From: an uncultured Porphyromonadaceae bacterium
Lineage (GTDB): Bacteria > Bacteroidota > Bacteroidia > Bacteroidales > Muribaculaceae
Direction: 5' to 3'
Assembly (NCBI GenBank): GCA_946183895.1
Contig: CAMHDX010000095.1
Coordinates: 1 to 5,224, forward strand
DNA length: 5,224 nucleotides
In this document: one piece after another, positions 1-5,224 of the stretch
Numbering within the stretch: position 1 is the stretch's first letter
How the letters are laid out: every line of letters starts with the position of its first letter
Notes under the pieces: generated by a model
The model's input: only the letters and a program-made list of their open reading frames with translations
What the model was told of the DNA's origin: nothing
Database searches by the model: none
Translations under genes and position numbers: made by a program

Positions 1-49
1 CGACGGTCTCCAAAACCGTAGGTCGTGAGTTCGAGTCTTACTTCCCGTG
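1..49 (+). tRNA. trnW: tRNA-Trp (anticodon CCA), 3' part only
   Basis: This is the 3' two-thirds of a tryptophan tRNA; the 5' acceptor strand and D-arm lie beyond the left edge. The anticodon stem pairs 3-7 (ACGGT) with 15-19 (ACCGT) around the 7-base loop 8-14, which carries CCA at 10-12 after the expected T33. A 5-base variable loop (20-24) is followed by the T-arm: GTGAG (25-29), loop TTCGAGT (30-36), CTTAC (37-41), with one G-T pair. The 3' acceptor strand is 42-48 and the discriminator is G49, the usual base for tRNA-Trp. The CCA tail is not encoded, so it must be added after transcription. secE starts 28 bp downstream with no visible terminator between them, so co-transcription is likely. 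A tRNA-Trp just before secE is the arrangement I recall for Bacteroidetes, where tuf usually precedes it. Confidence 0.95.
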
Positions 50-77
50 CTAATTTGTGAGATAACAAACCAAACAA

Positions 78-290
78 ATGAAATTTTTCAACAAAATACT
101 TACGGATATCCAGGAGAGTTATAACGAGTTGGTTTATAAAGTCTCTTGGCCGACGAAGAAGGACCTTGTTAATAGCACAGTAGTGGTGATGTCAGCTTCC
201 ATCATCTTCGCTCTTGTGATATTTTGCATCGACTTCGTCTTCAACACGATGATGGAGTATGTCTACAAGCTGCCTCAGTATCTGTCTTGA
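78..290 (+). CDS. secE: Preprotein translocase subunit SecE
   Basis: SecE is the small essential subunit of the SecYEG inner-membrane channel; it clamps and stabilises SecY during protein export and membrane insertion. At 70 residues this is the short single-membrane-span form found in most bacteria, not the three-span form of E. coli. Residues 10-31 form the conserved amphipathic surface helix, including the family hallmark ELVYKVSWPT (17-26). A single hydrophobic span follows at about 33-56, then a short tail. The ATG is preceded by A/C-rich sequence (AACAAACCAAACAA) and no Shine-Dalgarno motif, as is usual in Bacteroidetes. It sits between tRNA-Trp and nusG, the standard secE-nusG pairing, and the gene looks intact. 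Confidence 0.96.
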   Translation: MKFFNKILTDIQESYNELVYKVSWPTKKDLVNSTVVVMSASIIFALVIFCIDFVFNTMMEYVYKLPQYLS

Positions 291-412
291 TCTTGGCTTC
301 CACAAGTGAGATACAGTAAATTGAGGCTTTATTGTGGCAATCACATCGGTTTGAGTGTTAGTTTTTAATAGAAATCAGTCATCATCTAATCCAACAAAGA
401 GAGAGAAGGACA
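291..412 (+). other. secE-nusG intergenic spacer with a weak inverted repeat
   Basis: This 122-bp gap holds no credible gene. CCACAA (300-305) can pair with TTGTGG (332-337), and just inside it TAAA (317-320) can pair with TTTA (328-331). The 5' side has an 11-base bulge, so the fold is weak and may be chance. A TTTG at 350-353 resembles the Bacteroides -33 element, but no TAnnTTTG follows at 19-21 bp, so I do not call a promoter. Immediately before nusG the sequence is GAGAGAAGGA (401-410), the only purine-rich, Shine-Dalgarno-like stretch in the window. It ends only 2 bases before the ATG, closer than a normal ribosome-binding spacing. Confidence 0.35.
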
Positions 413-967
413 ATGGCAGCAGTTACGAAGCAGTGGTATGTGCTACGCACGATTTCGGGTAAGGAGTTAAAGGTTAAGGAGATGCTTGAGGCAGCCTGTA
501 ACAACAATCCTGACTTGGCTCGTTGCATCTCGCAGGTGTTAGTACCGGTTGAGAAGGTATATACGACACGTGGCGGCACCAAGGTTGTTAAGGACCGGGT
601 GCTGTTTTCGGGCTATGTGTATGTTCACGCGGCGTTGGAGAATGGTGTTGAGAGTTTCTTGCAAAACACGAGCAACGTGATTGACTTCCTGCGTTCGCGC
701 GAGGGTCGCAAGTCTCCCGTGACGGTTCCGGAGTCTCAAATCCAGCACATGCTGGGCGAGGCAACGCGTCGTGAGGAGGAGAATGCCGACCTGTACAACG
801 ACTTCATGGTCGGCGAGAGCGTGAAGGTGAATTACGGCCCGTTCTCGGGGTTTGTCGGAGAGATCCAGGAGGTGAACCGCGAGAAGCACGAATTGACGGT
901 GATGGTGAAGGTCTTTGGCCGTGCCACGCCGTTGACGTTGGATAATTCGCAAGTAGACCGCGAGTAG
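413..967 (+). CDS. nusG: Transcription termination/antitermination factor NusG
   Basis: NusG binds the RNA polymerase clamp and modulates pausing and Rho-dependent termination; in bacteria studied it also contacts ribosomal protein S10 to couple transcription with translation. The 184 residues match the normal size. The N-terminal NGN domain spans about 6-115, opening with KQWYVLRTISGKELKVKE (6-23) and including QVLVPVEKVY (41-50). A charged linker rich in E/R (117-126) leads to the KOW domain at about 131-184, with VGESVKVNYGPFSGFVGE (133-150) and the conserved FGRATPLTLDNSQV end (168-181). One oddity is FSGYV at 65-69, where most NusG proteins have FPGYV. It follows secE and precedes rplK, the common bacterial order. 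The 149-bp gap after it suggests that rplK may have its own leader. Confidence 0.97.
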   Translation: MAAVTKQWYVLRTISGKELKVKEMLEAACNNNPDLARCISQVLVPVEKVYTTRGGTKVVKDRVLFSGYVYVHAALENGVESFLQNTSNVIDFLRSREGRKSPVTVPESQIQHMLGEATRREEENADLYNDFMVGESVKVNYGPFSGFVGEIQEVNREKHELTVMVKVFGRATPLTLDNSQVDRE

Positions 968-982
968 AGCACATCGTGGTGA

Positions 983-1049
983 CCGTGGGGCTGATGCCCG
1001 CGGCGAGGTTATGTTACGAGCCTCGTCGTGAGTGTTGTGCGCTCGGGCA
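983..1049 (+). promoter_or_regulatory. Tandem hairpins in the nusG-rplK leader; candidate L1 operator or attenuator
   Basis: Three adjacent hairpins can be read by eye. The first pairs CCGTGGG (983-989) with CCCGCGG (997-1003), 7 bp with one G-U and a 7-base loop. The second pairs CGAGG (1004-1008) with CCTCG (1021-1025). The third pairs GAGTG (1030-1034) with CGCTC (1040-1044), with one G-U. A competing pairing of TGCCCG (995-1000) with CGGGCA (1044-1049) would break the first and third stems while keeping the second, so two alternative folds are possible. In several bacteria and archaea, L1 represses the rplKA operon by binding an RNA mimic of its 23S site near the operon start. This is the right place for such an operator, but I did not recognise the specific L1 motif, so the role is inferred. 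Confidence 0.4.
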
Positions 1050-1075
1050 GTAGTGATGTGGGGCTATTAGAGGTA

Positions 1076-1102
1076 GTTTATTAATCAATAAACGCATTTT
1101 TT
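1076..1102 (+). promoter_or_regulatory. AT-rich hairpin with T-run just upstream of rplK
   Basis: GTTTATT (1076-1082) is a perfect inverted repeat of AATAAAC (1087-1093) with loop AATC, followed after GCA by six T (1097-1102). The layout resembles a weak intrinsic terminator or attenuator, but the stem has only one G-C pair and would be unstable alone. It ends 14 bp before the rplK ATG. It could attenuate read-through from nusG, be a protein-binding palindrome, or simply reflect the A/T-rich sequence that precedes most starts here. Confidence 0.25.
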
Positions 1103-1116
1103 AAAACAAGTTAGAA

Positions 1117-1560
1117 ATGGCTAAAGAAATTGCCGGACAGATCAAATTGCAGATTAAGGGTGGCGCGGCCAATCCGTCGCCCCCAGTAGGTCCTGCGTTG
1201 GGCTCCAAGGGTATCAACATCATGGAGTTCTGCAAGCAATTCAACGCTCGTACCCAGGCCAGCGCCGGAAAGGTGTTGCCTGTTGTGATCACTTATTACA
1301 CCGACAAGTCGTTTGACTTCATCGTCAAGACCTCTCCGGTGCCCGTTCAGCTGTTGGCTGCTGCCAAGGCGAGTAAGGGTAGTGGTGAGCCCAACCGCAA
1401 GAAGGTTGCAAGTGTGACATGGGATCAGGTGCGCGAGATTGCTGAGGACAAGATGCCGGACCTGAACTGCTTCACGTTGGCAAGTGCGATGCGCATGGTT
1501 GCCGGTACAGCACGTAGCATGGGTATAACCGTCAAGGGTGACTTCCCCGAGAACATTTAA
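1117..1560 (+). CDS. rplK: 50S ribosomal protein L11
   Basis: L11 binds the GTPase-associated region of 23S rRNA (helices 43/44) at the base of the L7/L12 stalk, where it helps translation factors act and, in other bacteria, is needed for RelA to sense stalled ribosomes. The 147 residues are close to the usual 141-147. The N-terminal domain (about 1-70) contains the proline-rich hinge [11 protein letters not shown] (19-29). Pro23 and Pro26, whose loss gives thiostrepton resistance in other species, are both present. The C-terminal rRNA-binding domain (about 75-140) has the conserved [13 protein letters not shown] stretch and ends with [12 protein letters not shown] (130-141). The start is preceded by an A-rich stretch without a Shine-Dalgarno motif. 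It lies 12 bp before rplA, so the two are surely co-transcribed and perhaps translationally linked. No abnormality is seen. Confidence 0.98.
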   Translation: MAKEIAGQIKLQIKGGAANPSPPVGPALGSKGINIMEFCKQFNARTQASAGKVLPVVITYYTDKSFDFIVKTSPVPVQLLAAAKASKGSGEPNRKKVASVTWDQVREIAEDKMPDLNCFTLASAMRMVAGTARSMGITVKGDFPENI

Positions 1561-1572
1561 AAAACTTCAATT

Positions 1573-2268
1573 ATGGGTAAACTTACTAAGAATCAAAAGT
1601 TAGCGAGCGCTAAGATTGAAGCCGGGCGAGTGTACACTCTCAATGAGGCTGCCGCACTGGTGAAGGAGATCACTTTCACCAAGTTTGATGCCTCGGTGGA
1701 TATCGATGTTCGTCTGGGTGTAGACCCCCGCAAGGCGAACCAGATGGTGCGTGGTGTGGTGTCCCTGCCGCACGGAACGGGCAAGCCGGTGCGCGTGCTC
1801 GTGTTATGTAATCCCGATGCCGAGGCAGCTGCCAAGGAGGCGGGAGCCGACTATGTAGGTCTCGATGAGTATATCGAGAAGATCAAGGGCGGTTGGACCG
1901 ATGTTGATGTGATCATCACTCAACCCCAAATCATGGGTAAGTTGGGTCCGTTGGGTCGCATTCTGGGTCCCCGTGGCCTGATGCCTAACCCCAAGAGCGG
2001 CACTGTGACCCCCGAGGTCGCCAAGGCTGTGCGTGAGGTGAAGCAAGGTAAGATTGACTTCAAGGTTGACAAGGGTGGTATCGTCCACTCGTCGGTTGGC
2101 AAGGTGTCGTTTTCGCCTGAGCAGATTGTGGATAACGCTCGCGCGTTTGTCCAGATGTTGATCAAGCTCAAACCGGCCGCTGCCAAGGGAACCTACATCA
2201 AGAGCATCTATCTGTCGAGTACAATGAGCAAGGGCATCAAGGTTGACGTCAAGTCGGTTGAGGCCTAA
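1573..2268 (+). CDS. rplA: 50S ribosomal protein L1
   Basis: L1 binds helices 76-78 of 23S rRNA to form the mobile stalk that guides deacylated tRNA out of the E site. In many bacteria it also represses its own rplK-rplA mRNA. At 231 residues it is of normal length. Domain I comprises the N- and C-terminal parts, with [20 protein letters not shown] (35-54). Domain II (about 67-158) contains the family signature [18 protein letters not shown] (128-145). The C-terminal RNA-contact strand reads [11 protein letters not shown] (215-225). Thermus and E. coli L1 have Gly after the Thr-Met pair where this has Ser, a difference I recall as shared by Bacteroides and so lineage-wide, not a defect. rplJ follows after 30 bp that contain the near-tandem repeat AGTTAAAC/AGTTAAAG (2273-2288). 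Confidence 0.98.
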   Translation: MGKLTKNQKLASAKIEAGRVYTLNEAAALVKEITFTKFDASVDIDVRLGVDPRKANQMVRGVVSLPHGTGKPVRVLVLCNPDAEAAAKEAGADYVGLDEYIEKIKGGWTDVDVIITQPQIMGKLGPLGRILGPRGLMPNPKSGTVTPEVAKAVREVKQGKIDFKVDKGGIVHSSVGKVSFSPEQIVDNARAFVQMLIKLKPAAAKGTYIKSIYLSSTMSKGIKVDVKSVEA

Positions 2269-2298
2269 GCAGAGTTAAACAGTTAAAGCATTGTAACG

Positions 2299-2823
2299 AT
2301 GAAGAAAGAAGATAAGGGTTTGCTGATTGAGAAGATCAAAGAGATTCTGGCTCAATACAGTGTAATCTATATGGCCGACATCAATATGTTGAATGCCGAG
2401 CGCACGAGTGCATTCCGTCGTGAGGCGTTCAAGCAGGGCATCAAGGTGTACTGTGTCAAGAACACGTTGCTGCACAAGGCGATGGAGCTGAGCGATGAGG
2501 ACTACTCAGGCTTGTATCCCGCGTTGTCAGGCAGCACGGCGTTGTTGCTCAGCGACACCGGCAATGCTCCCGCCAAGTTGATCAAGGGCTTCCGCCAGAA
2601 GAAGGAGACCGTGCCGACGTTCAAGGCTGCCTATGTTGAGCAGACCGTGTTCATCGGCGAGGAGAACCTCGAGGCACTGGTTGCCCTCAAGAGCAAGAGC
2701 GAGCTCATCGCAGATGTTGTCGCCCTGTTGCAATCGCCCGCCAAGAACGTGGTCAGCGCGTTGCAGAGTGGTGCCAACAAGTTGCATGGCGTGCTCGAGA
2801 CATTATCAAAAAAAGAAGACTAA
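2299..2823 (+). CDS. rplJ: 50S ribosomal protein L10
   Basis: L10 (P0 family) anchors the L7/L12 dimers to the ribosome and binds 23S rRNA next to L11. The 174 residues are typical. The N-terminal globular rRNA-binding domain covers about 1-130 and includes the conserved VYCVKNTLLHKAM (50-62). The C-terminal segment SKSELIADVVALLQSPAKNV (132-151) and following residues to 174 form the long helix that carries L7/L12 dimers. In E. coli, L10 with L7/L12 represses translation through a structured leader before rplJ. Here only 30 bp separate rplA and rplJ, too short for that type of leader, so any such control must act elsewhere. The ATG has no Shine-Dalgarno motif. rplL follows after 38 bp, fitting production of the stalk proteins from one mRNA. 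Confidence 0.97.
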   Translation: MKKEDKGLLIEKIKEILAQYSVIYMADINMLNAERTSAFRREAFKQGIKVYCVKNTLLHKAMELSDEDYSGLYPALSGSTALLLSDTGNAPAKLIKGFRQKKETVPTFKAAYVEQTVFIGEENLEALVALKSKSELIADVVALLQSPAKNVVSALQSGANKLHGVLETLSKKED

Positions 2824-2861
2824 CAAACAAGAAACATTAACAAATTTAAATCGAAAATACA

Positions 2862-3239
2862 ATGGCAGATTTGAAAGCATTTGCAGAACAGCTTGTTAAC
2901 CTGACTGTTAAGGAAGTTAACGAACTCGCACAAATTCTCAAGGATGAGTACGGCATCGAGCCCGCAGCTGCAGCTGTGGCAGTCGCAGCCGGTCCCGCAG
3001 CCGGTGCTGCTCCCGCCGAGGAGGAGAAGACCTCGTTTGACGTGGTGTTGAAGGCCGCTGGCGCTCAGAAGTTGCAGGTCATCAAGAAGGTGAAGGAGCT
3101 CACAGGTCTTGGCTTGAAGGAGGCTAAGGACCTGGTTGACAACGCTCCCGGCACTATTAAGGAGCAACTTCCCAAGGCTGAGGCTGAGGGCATGAAGGCT
3201 GAGCTCGAATCGCTCGGTGCTGAGGTTGAACTGAAATAA
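2862..3239 (+). CDS. rplL: 50S ribosomal protein L7/L12
   Basis: L7/L12 is the multi-copy stalk protein that recruits and stimulates the translational GTPases (EF-Tu, EF-G, IF2). The 125 residues show the standard three-part layout. The N-terminal dimerisation and L10-binding domain is about 1-32. A flexible Ala/Pro/Gly-rich hinge covers about 33-52. The C-terminal factor-binding domain is about 55-125, with the hallmark [19 protein letters not shown] (75-93). Expression must exceed that of its neighbours because several copies are needed per ribosome. The 38-bp upstream spacer is very A-rich (AACAAATTTAAATCGAAAA), a good start context in Bacteroidetes. Downstream lies a 334-bp structured gap before rpoB, a place where the ribosomal-protein and polymerase outputs could be separated. 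Confidence 0.98.
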   Translation: MADLKAFAEQLVNLTVKEVNELAQILKDEYGIEPAAAAVAVAAGPAAGAAPAEEEKTSFDVVLKAAGAQKLQVIKKVKELTGLGLKEAKDLVDNAPGTIKEQLPKAEAEGMKAELESLGAEVELK

Positions 3240-3261
3240 GAGCCTGTTAAACAGGTGTGAC

Positions 3262-3307
3262 CCGGTGGCCTGCACCGACCCCGCTCGCGGGGCGTAAGGG
3301 TGGCCGG
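3262..3307 (+). promoter_or_regulatory. GC-rich hairpin cluster directly after rplL
   Basis: CGGTG (3263-3267) pairs with CACCG (3273-3277), and CCCCG (3279-3283) pairs with CGGGG (3288-3292) around loop CTCG. Alternatively CACC (3273-3276) can pair with GGTG (3299-3302) and GGC (3267-3269) with GCC (3303-3305), enclosing the CCCCG stem in one longer arm. No T-run follows, so this is not a standard intrinsic terminator. It could protect the rplL mRNA 3' end after cleavage or pause polymerase; both are inferences. Confidence 0.35.
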
Positions 3308-3313
3308 ATAAAG

Positions 3314-3359
3314 CTCGGACGGGGACGACGCGCAAGTGTCGTTAAAATACCCGTCCGAG
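3314..3359 (+). promoter_or_regulatory. Long two-part RNA hairpin with GCAA tetraloop between rplL and rpoB
   Basis: CTCGGACGGG (3314-3323) and CCCGTCCGAG (3350-3359) are perfect complements, giving a 10-bp GC-rich outer stem. Inside, ACGACGC (3325-3331) pairs with GTGTCGT (3336-3342), 7 bp with one G-U, closed by GCAA (3332-3335), a GNRA tetraloop. The stems are joined by an asymmetric internal loop: one base (G3324) on the 5' side and seven A/T-rich bases (TAAAATA, 3343-3349) on the 3' side. Such length and a stable tetraloop are unlikely by chance and suggest a functional RNA. Possible roles are a double-strand ribonuclease site, a ribosomal-protein operator or part of an attenuator. A second copy of GTCCGAG at 3384-3390 could compete for the 5' arm. 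I do not recognise a named RNA family. Confidence 0.6.
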
Positions 3360-3435
3360 ATTTGACGCAAAATAGATGAGATTGTCCGAGCACGGCTCCA
3401 TTGCCTCACAATGTGCAGACACTCAATGAGTTGAA

Positions 3436-3457
3436 TTCGCCGCCGACAGGTGGCGGA
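3436..3457 (+). promoter_or_regulatory. Strong hairpin in the rpoB leader
   Basis: CGCCGCC (3438-3444) pairs with GGTGGCG (3449-3455) around loop GACA, with one internal G-U pair; a T-G and a T-A pair (3437/3456, 3436/3457) extend it to 9 bp. The downstream segment GTGGCC (3464-3469) / GGCCGC (3474-3479) can form another hairpin, and GGCGG (3452-3456) could instead pair with CCGCC (3476-3480). TTTT occurs at 3491-3494, 11 bases beyond the last stem, too far for a classic terminator. Confidence 0.4.
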
Positions 3458-3573
3458 CTGGGCGTGGCCATGGGGCCGCCGGCTCATCTGTTTTGGAATT
3501 TCCCCCAATCCTCCTATCCGATTTTGCCGGAATAATACAGCGACTCTGAATTCCTATAATTCCTCTATTTTCA

Positions 3574-5224
3574 ATGTCTGTTAATAAACAACAACGAGTA
3601 AATTTTGCGCGCGTCAGGAATCCGTATCCTTATCCCGATTTCCTCGACGTGCAGCTGCAGTCGTTTCGCGATTTCTTCCAGTTGGACACCCCGACTGAGA
3701 AGCGTCGCAATGAGGGCTTGTACAAGGTCTTTGCCGAGAACTTCCCCATTGCCGACACTCGCAACAATTTCGTTCTTGAGTTTCTCGACTACTACATCGA
3801 CCCGCCCCGTTACACCATCGACGAGTGCTTGGAGCGCGGGTTGACTTATAGTGTGCCGTTGAAGGCGAAGCTCAAACTATACTGTACCGATCCTGACCAC
3901 GAGGACTTTGCCACCGAGGTGCAAGACGTGTACCTGGGTCAAGTGCCCTACATGACCGACAAGGGTACCTTTGTCATCAATGGTGCCGAGCGTGTGGTGG
4001 TGTCCCAGTTGCATCGTTCGCCGGGTGTGTTCTTTGGCCAGAGCATGCATGCCAACGGTACTAAATTGTATTCGGCGCGCATCATCCCCTTCCGTGGCTC
4101 ATGGATTGAGTTCGCTACGGACATCAACAACGTGATGTATGCCTACATTGACCGTAAGAAAAAATTACCGGTGACCACGCTGCTGCGTGCCATCGGCTTT
4201 GAGAGCGAGAACGACATCATCAAGGTGTTCGGCATTGCTGAGGAAGTGAAGGTCACCAAGACCAACTTGAAGAAGGCGATAGGCCGCAAGCTGGCGGCGC
4301 GCCTGCTCAAGTCGTGGAATGAGGACTACGTTGACGAGGACACCGGCGAGGTGATCTCGATCGAGCGTGCCGAGGTGATTTTGGAGCGTGACACCGCGAT
4401 TACCGAGGAGAACATGGAGGACATCCTCGAGAGCGGCTATCAGACCATCTTGCTGCACAACGAGGATGTGAACAGCAACGACTTCCAGATCATCTACAAC
4501 ACCCTCAAGAAGGACGATTGCATGAGCGAGAAGGCCGCAATCGTGTACATCTATCGTCAGTTGCGCAACGCCGAGCCGCCCGATGAGGCGAGCGCCCGCG
4601 AGGTGATCAACAACCTGTTCTTCAGTGAGAAGCGTTACGACTTGGGTGATGTGGGCCGTTTCCGCATCAACCGCAAGTTGGGCTTGTCCACGCCGGAGGA
4701 CGTGCGTGTGCTGACCAAGGAGGATATTATTGAGATTATAAAGTACCTCATCGGCTTGATTAACAGCAAGACCGATGTCGATGATATTGACCACCTGAGC
4801 AACCGCCGTGTGCGCACGGTGGGTGAGCAGTTGTACAACCAGTTCGGCGTGGGCTTGGCGCGCATGGCGCGCACCATTCGTGAGCGCATGAATGTGCGCG
4901 ACAACGAGGTGTTCTCGCCCATGGATCTGATCAACGCCAAGACCATCTCGAGTGTGATCAACACATTCTTTGGCACCAACGCGTTGTCGCAGTTCATGGA
5001 CCAGACCAATCCGCTTGCCGAGATTACCCACAAGCGCCGTATGTCTGCGTTGGGTCCCGGTGGATTGTCGCGCGAGCGTGCCGGCTTTGAGGTGCGCGAC
5101 GTGCACTACACCCACTATGGCCGCCTGTGTCCTATTGAGACTCCTGAAGGTCCTAACATTGGTCTTATCTCGTCGCTGTGTATCTATGCCAAGATCAACA
5201 AGCTGGGATTCATCGAGACTCCTT
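3574..5224 (+). CDS. rpoB: DNA-directed RNA polymerase beta subunit, 5' part (truncated by the window edge)
   Basis: RpoB forms one pincer of RNA polymerase, half of the active-site cleft and the rifampicin pocket. The frame stays open for 550 codons to the right edge, a little under half of the roughly 1,270 residues usual in Bacteroidetes. ATG at 3574 is the first start after an in-frame TGA at 3547-3549, and the protein begins [21 protein letters not shown], about 3 residues offset from E. coli near the start. [20 protein letters not shown] (134-153) is the conserved protrusion motif. Residues about 215-345 match the beta-lobe region, some 37 residues shorter than in E. coli. The rifampicin cluster lies at 467-493, with wild-type residues Q473, D476, H486, R489, S491 and L493 (E. 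coli 513, 516, 526, 529, 531, 533). [13 protein letters not shown] follows at 520-532. rpoC is expected beyond the edge. Confidence 0.97.
   Translation, partial: MSVNKQQRVNFARVRNPYPYPDFLDVQLQSFRDFFQLDTPTEKRRNEGLYKVFAENFPIADTRNNFVLEFLDYYIDPPRYTIDECLERGLTYSVPLKAKLKLYCTDPDHEDFATEVQDVYLGQVPYMTDKGTFVINGAERVVVSQLHRSPGVFFGQSMHANGTKLYSARIIPFRGSWIEFATDINNVMYAYIDRKKKLPVTTLLRAIGFESENDIIKVFGIAEEVKVTKTNLKKAIGRKLAARLLKSWNEDYVDEDTGEVISIERAEVILERDTAITEENMEDILESGYQTILLHNEDVNSNDFQIIYNTLKKDDCMSEKAAIVYIYRQLRNAEPPDEASAREVINNLFFSEKRYDLGDVGRFRINRKLGLSTPEDVRVLTKEDIIEIIKYLIGLINSKTDVDDIDHLSNRRVRTVGEQLYNQFGVGLARMARTIRERMNVRDNEVFSPMDLINAKTISSVINTFFGTNALSQFMDQTNPLAEITHKRRMSALGPGGLSRERAGFEVRDVHYTHYGRLCPIETPEGPNIGLISSLCIYAKINKLGFIETP

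Larger units (their letters stand above)
3240..3573 (+). other. rplL-rpoB intergenic region, rich in inverted repeats, no gene
   Basis: This 334-bp stretch contains no credible coding gene. The longest short frames look like chance: a GTG-started frame of 40 codons from 3257, and a 17-residue ATG frame at 3376-3429. Instead it holds many RNA-foldable segments: small hairpins at 3243-3255, 3263-3277 and 3279-3292, a long two-part hairpin at 3314-3359, CATTG/CAATG at 3399-3413, a strong hairpin at 3436-3457, and GTGGCC/GGCCGC at 3464-3479. The last 75 bases are C/T-rich and poorly structured. I see no intrinsic terminator with a proper T-run and no convincing Bacteroides promoter. In E. coli the same junction, of similar length, carries a partial terminator and an RNase III processing site; an equivalent role here is an analogy, not demonstrated. 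Confidence 0.6.

Noticed and set aside
539..952. 137-codon - strand open frame opposite nusG
   Set aside because: It is fully antisense to conserved nusG and has no recognisable features.
3279..3292. CCCCG-CTCG-CGGGG hairpin as an intrinsic terminator after rplL
   Set aside because: No T-run follows the stem; the next bases are CGTAAGGG, so release by the intrinsic mechanism is unlikely.
3376..3429. 17-residue ATG-started open frame upstream of rpoB as a possible leader peptide
   Set aside because: It has no run of regulatory codons, no distinctive start context, and is of a length expected by chance. Conservation across relatives would be needed to revive it.
2820..3508. Two overlapping - strand open frames (171 and 147 codons) covering rplL and part of the rplL-rpoB gap
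   Set aside because: Both are mostly antisense to rplL, have no recognisable motif, and their extension into the gap is explained by its GC content. The inverted repeats in the gap fit RNA structure better than coding sequence.
3492..3526. TTTG (3492-3495) and ATTTTG (3521-3526) as a Bacteroides -33/-7 promoter for rpoB
   Set aside because: The downstream box lacks the TA of TAnnTTTG, and the spacing of 23 bp is longer than the usual 19-21.
3555..3560. TATAAT just before rpoB as a sigma-70 type -10 box
   Set aside because: Bacteroidetes primary sigma factors use TTTG / TAnnTTTG elements; there is no -35 partner at proper spacing, and the hexamer lies only 13 bp from the ATG.
4165..5115. 316-codon open frame on the - strand opposite rpoB
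   Set aside because: It lies wholly antisense to clearly conserved rpoB codons; its product is a low-complexity mix rich in H, L, V and A, as expected from reading GC-biased codons backwards. It has no recognisable domain.

Overview
This window is a conserved core-gene cluster. It holds the 3' part of a tryptophan tRNA, then secE, nusG, rplK (L11), rplA (L1), rplJ (L10), rplL (L7/L12) and the first 550 codons of rpoB, which runs off the right edge. All are on the + strand. The protein sequences, the tRNA-Trp directly before secE, the tRNA without an encoded CCA end, and start codons preceded by A/T-rich sequence instead of Shine-Dalgarno motifs all point to Bacteroidetes, most likely order Bacteroidales. 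The fairly GC-rich coding sequence (frequent GAG, AAG, GGC, TTG) would fit a gut family such as Muribaculaceae, but that family-level guess rests on memory of related proteins and is weak.

Layout: tRNA-Trp (1-49), secE (78-290), a 122-bp gap, nusG (413-967), a 149-bp gap with tandem hairpins, the tightly packed ribosomal genes rplK-rplA-rplJ-rplL (1117-3239, spacers of 12, 30 and 38 bp), a 334-bp gap full of inverted repeats (3240-3573), then rpoB (3574 to the edge).

The genes serve gene expression and protein export. SecE belongs to the SecYEG channel. NusG binds RNA polymerase and links it to the ribosome. L11 with L10-L7/L12 forms the factor-binding stalk base and stalk, and L1 forms the opposite stalk. 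RpoB is the polymerase beta subunit. Joint transcription would coordinate ribosome and polymerase supply.

No mobile element, CRISPR array, defence system or accessory gene is visible, and none of the protein genes is novel. The parts worth a second look are non-coding. The rplL-rpoB gap contains a perfect 10-bp stem enclosing a 7-bp stem with a GCAA (GNRA) tetraloop, and a second downstream copy of the 3' arm that could compete for pairing. The nusG-rplK gap has three adjacent hairpins with a competing long-range pairing, followed by an AT-rich hairpin and T-run just before rplK. These are plausible sites for L1 or L10/L12 feedback, attenuation or RNA processing, but that is inference from reading the sequence; no folding or homology search was run.
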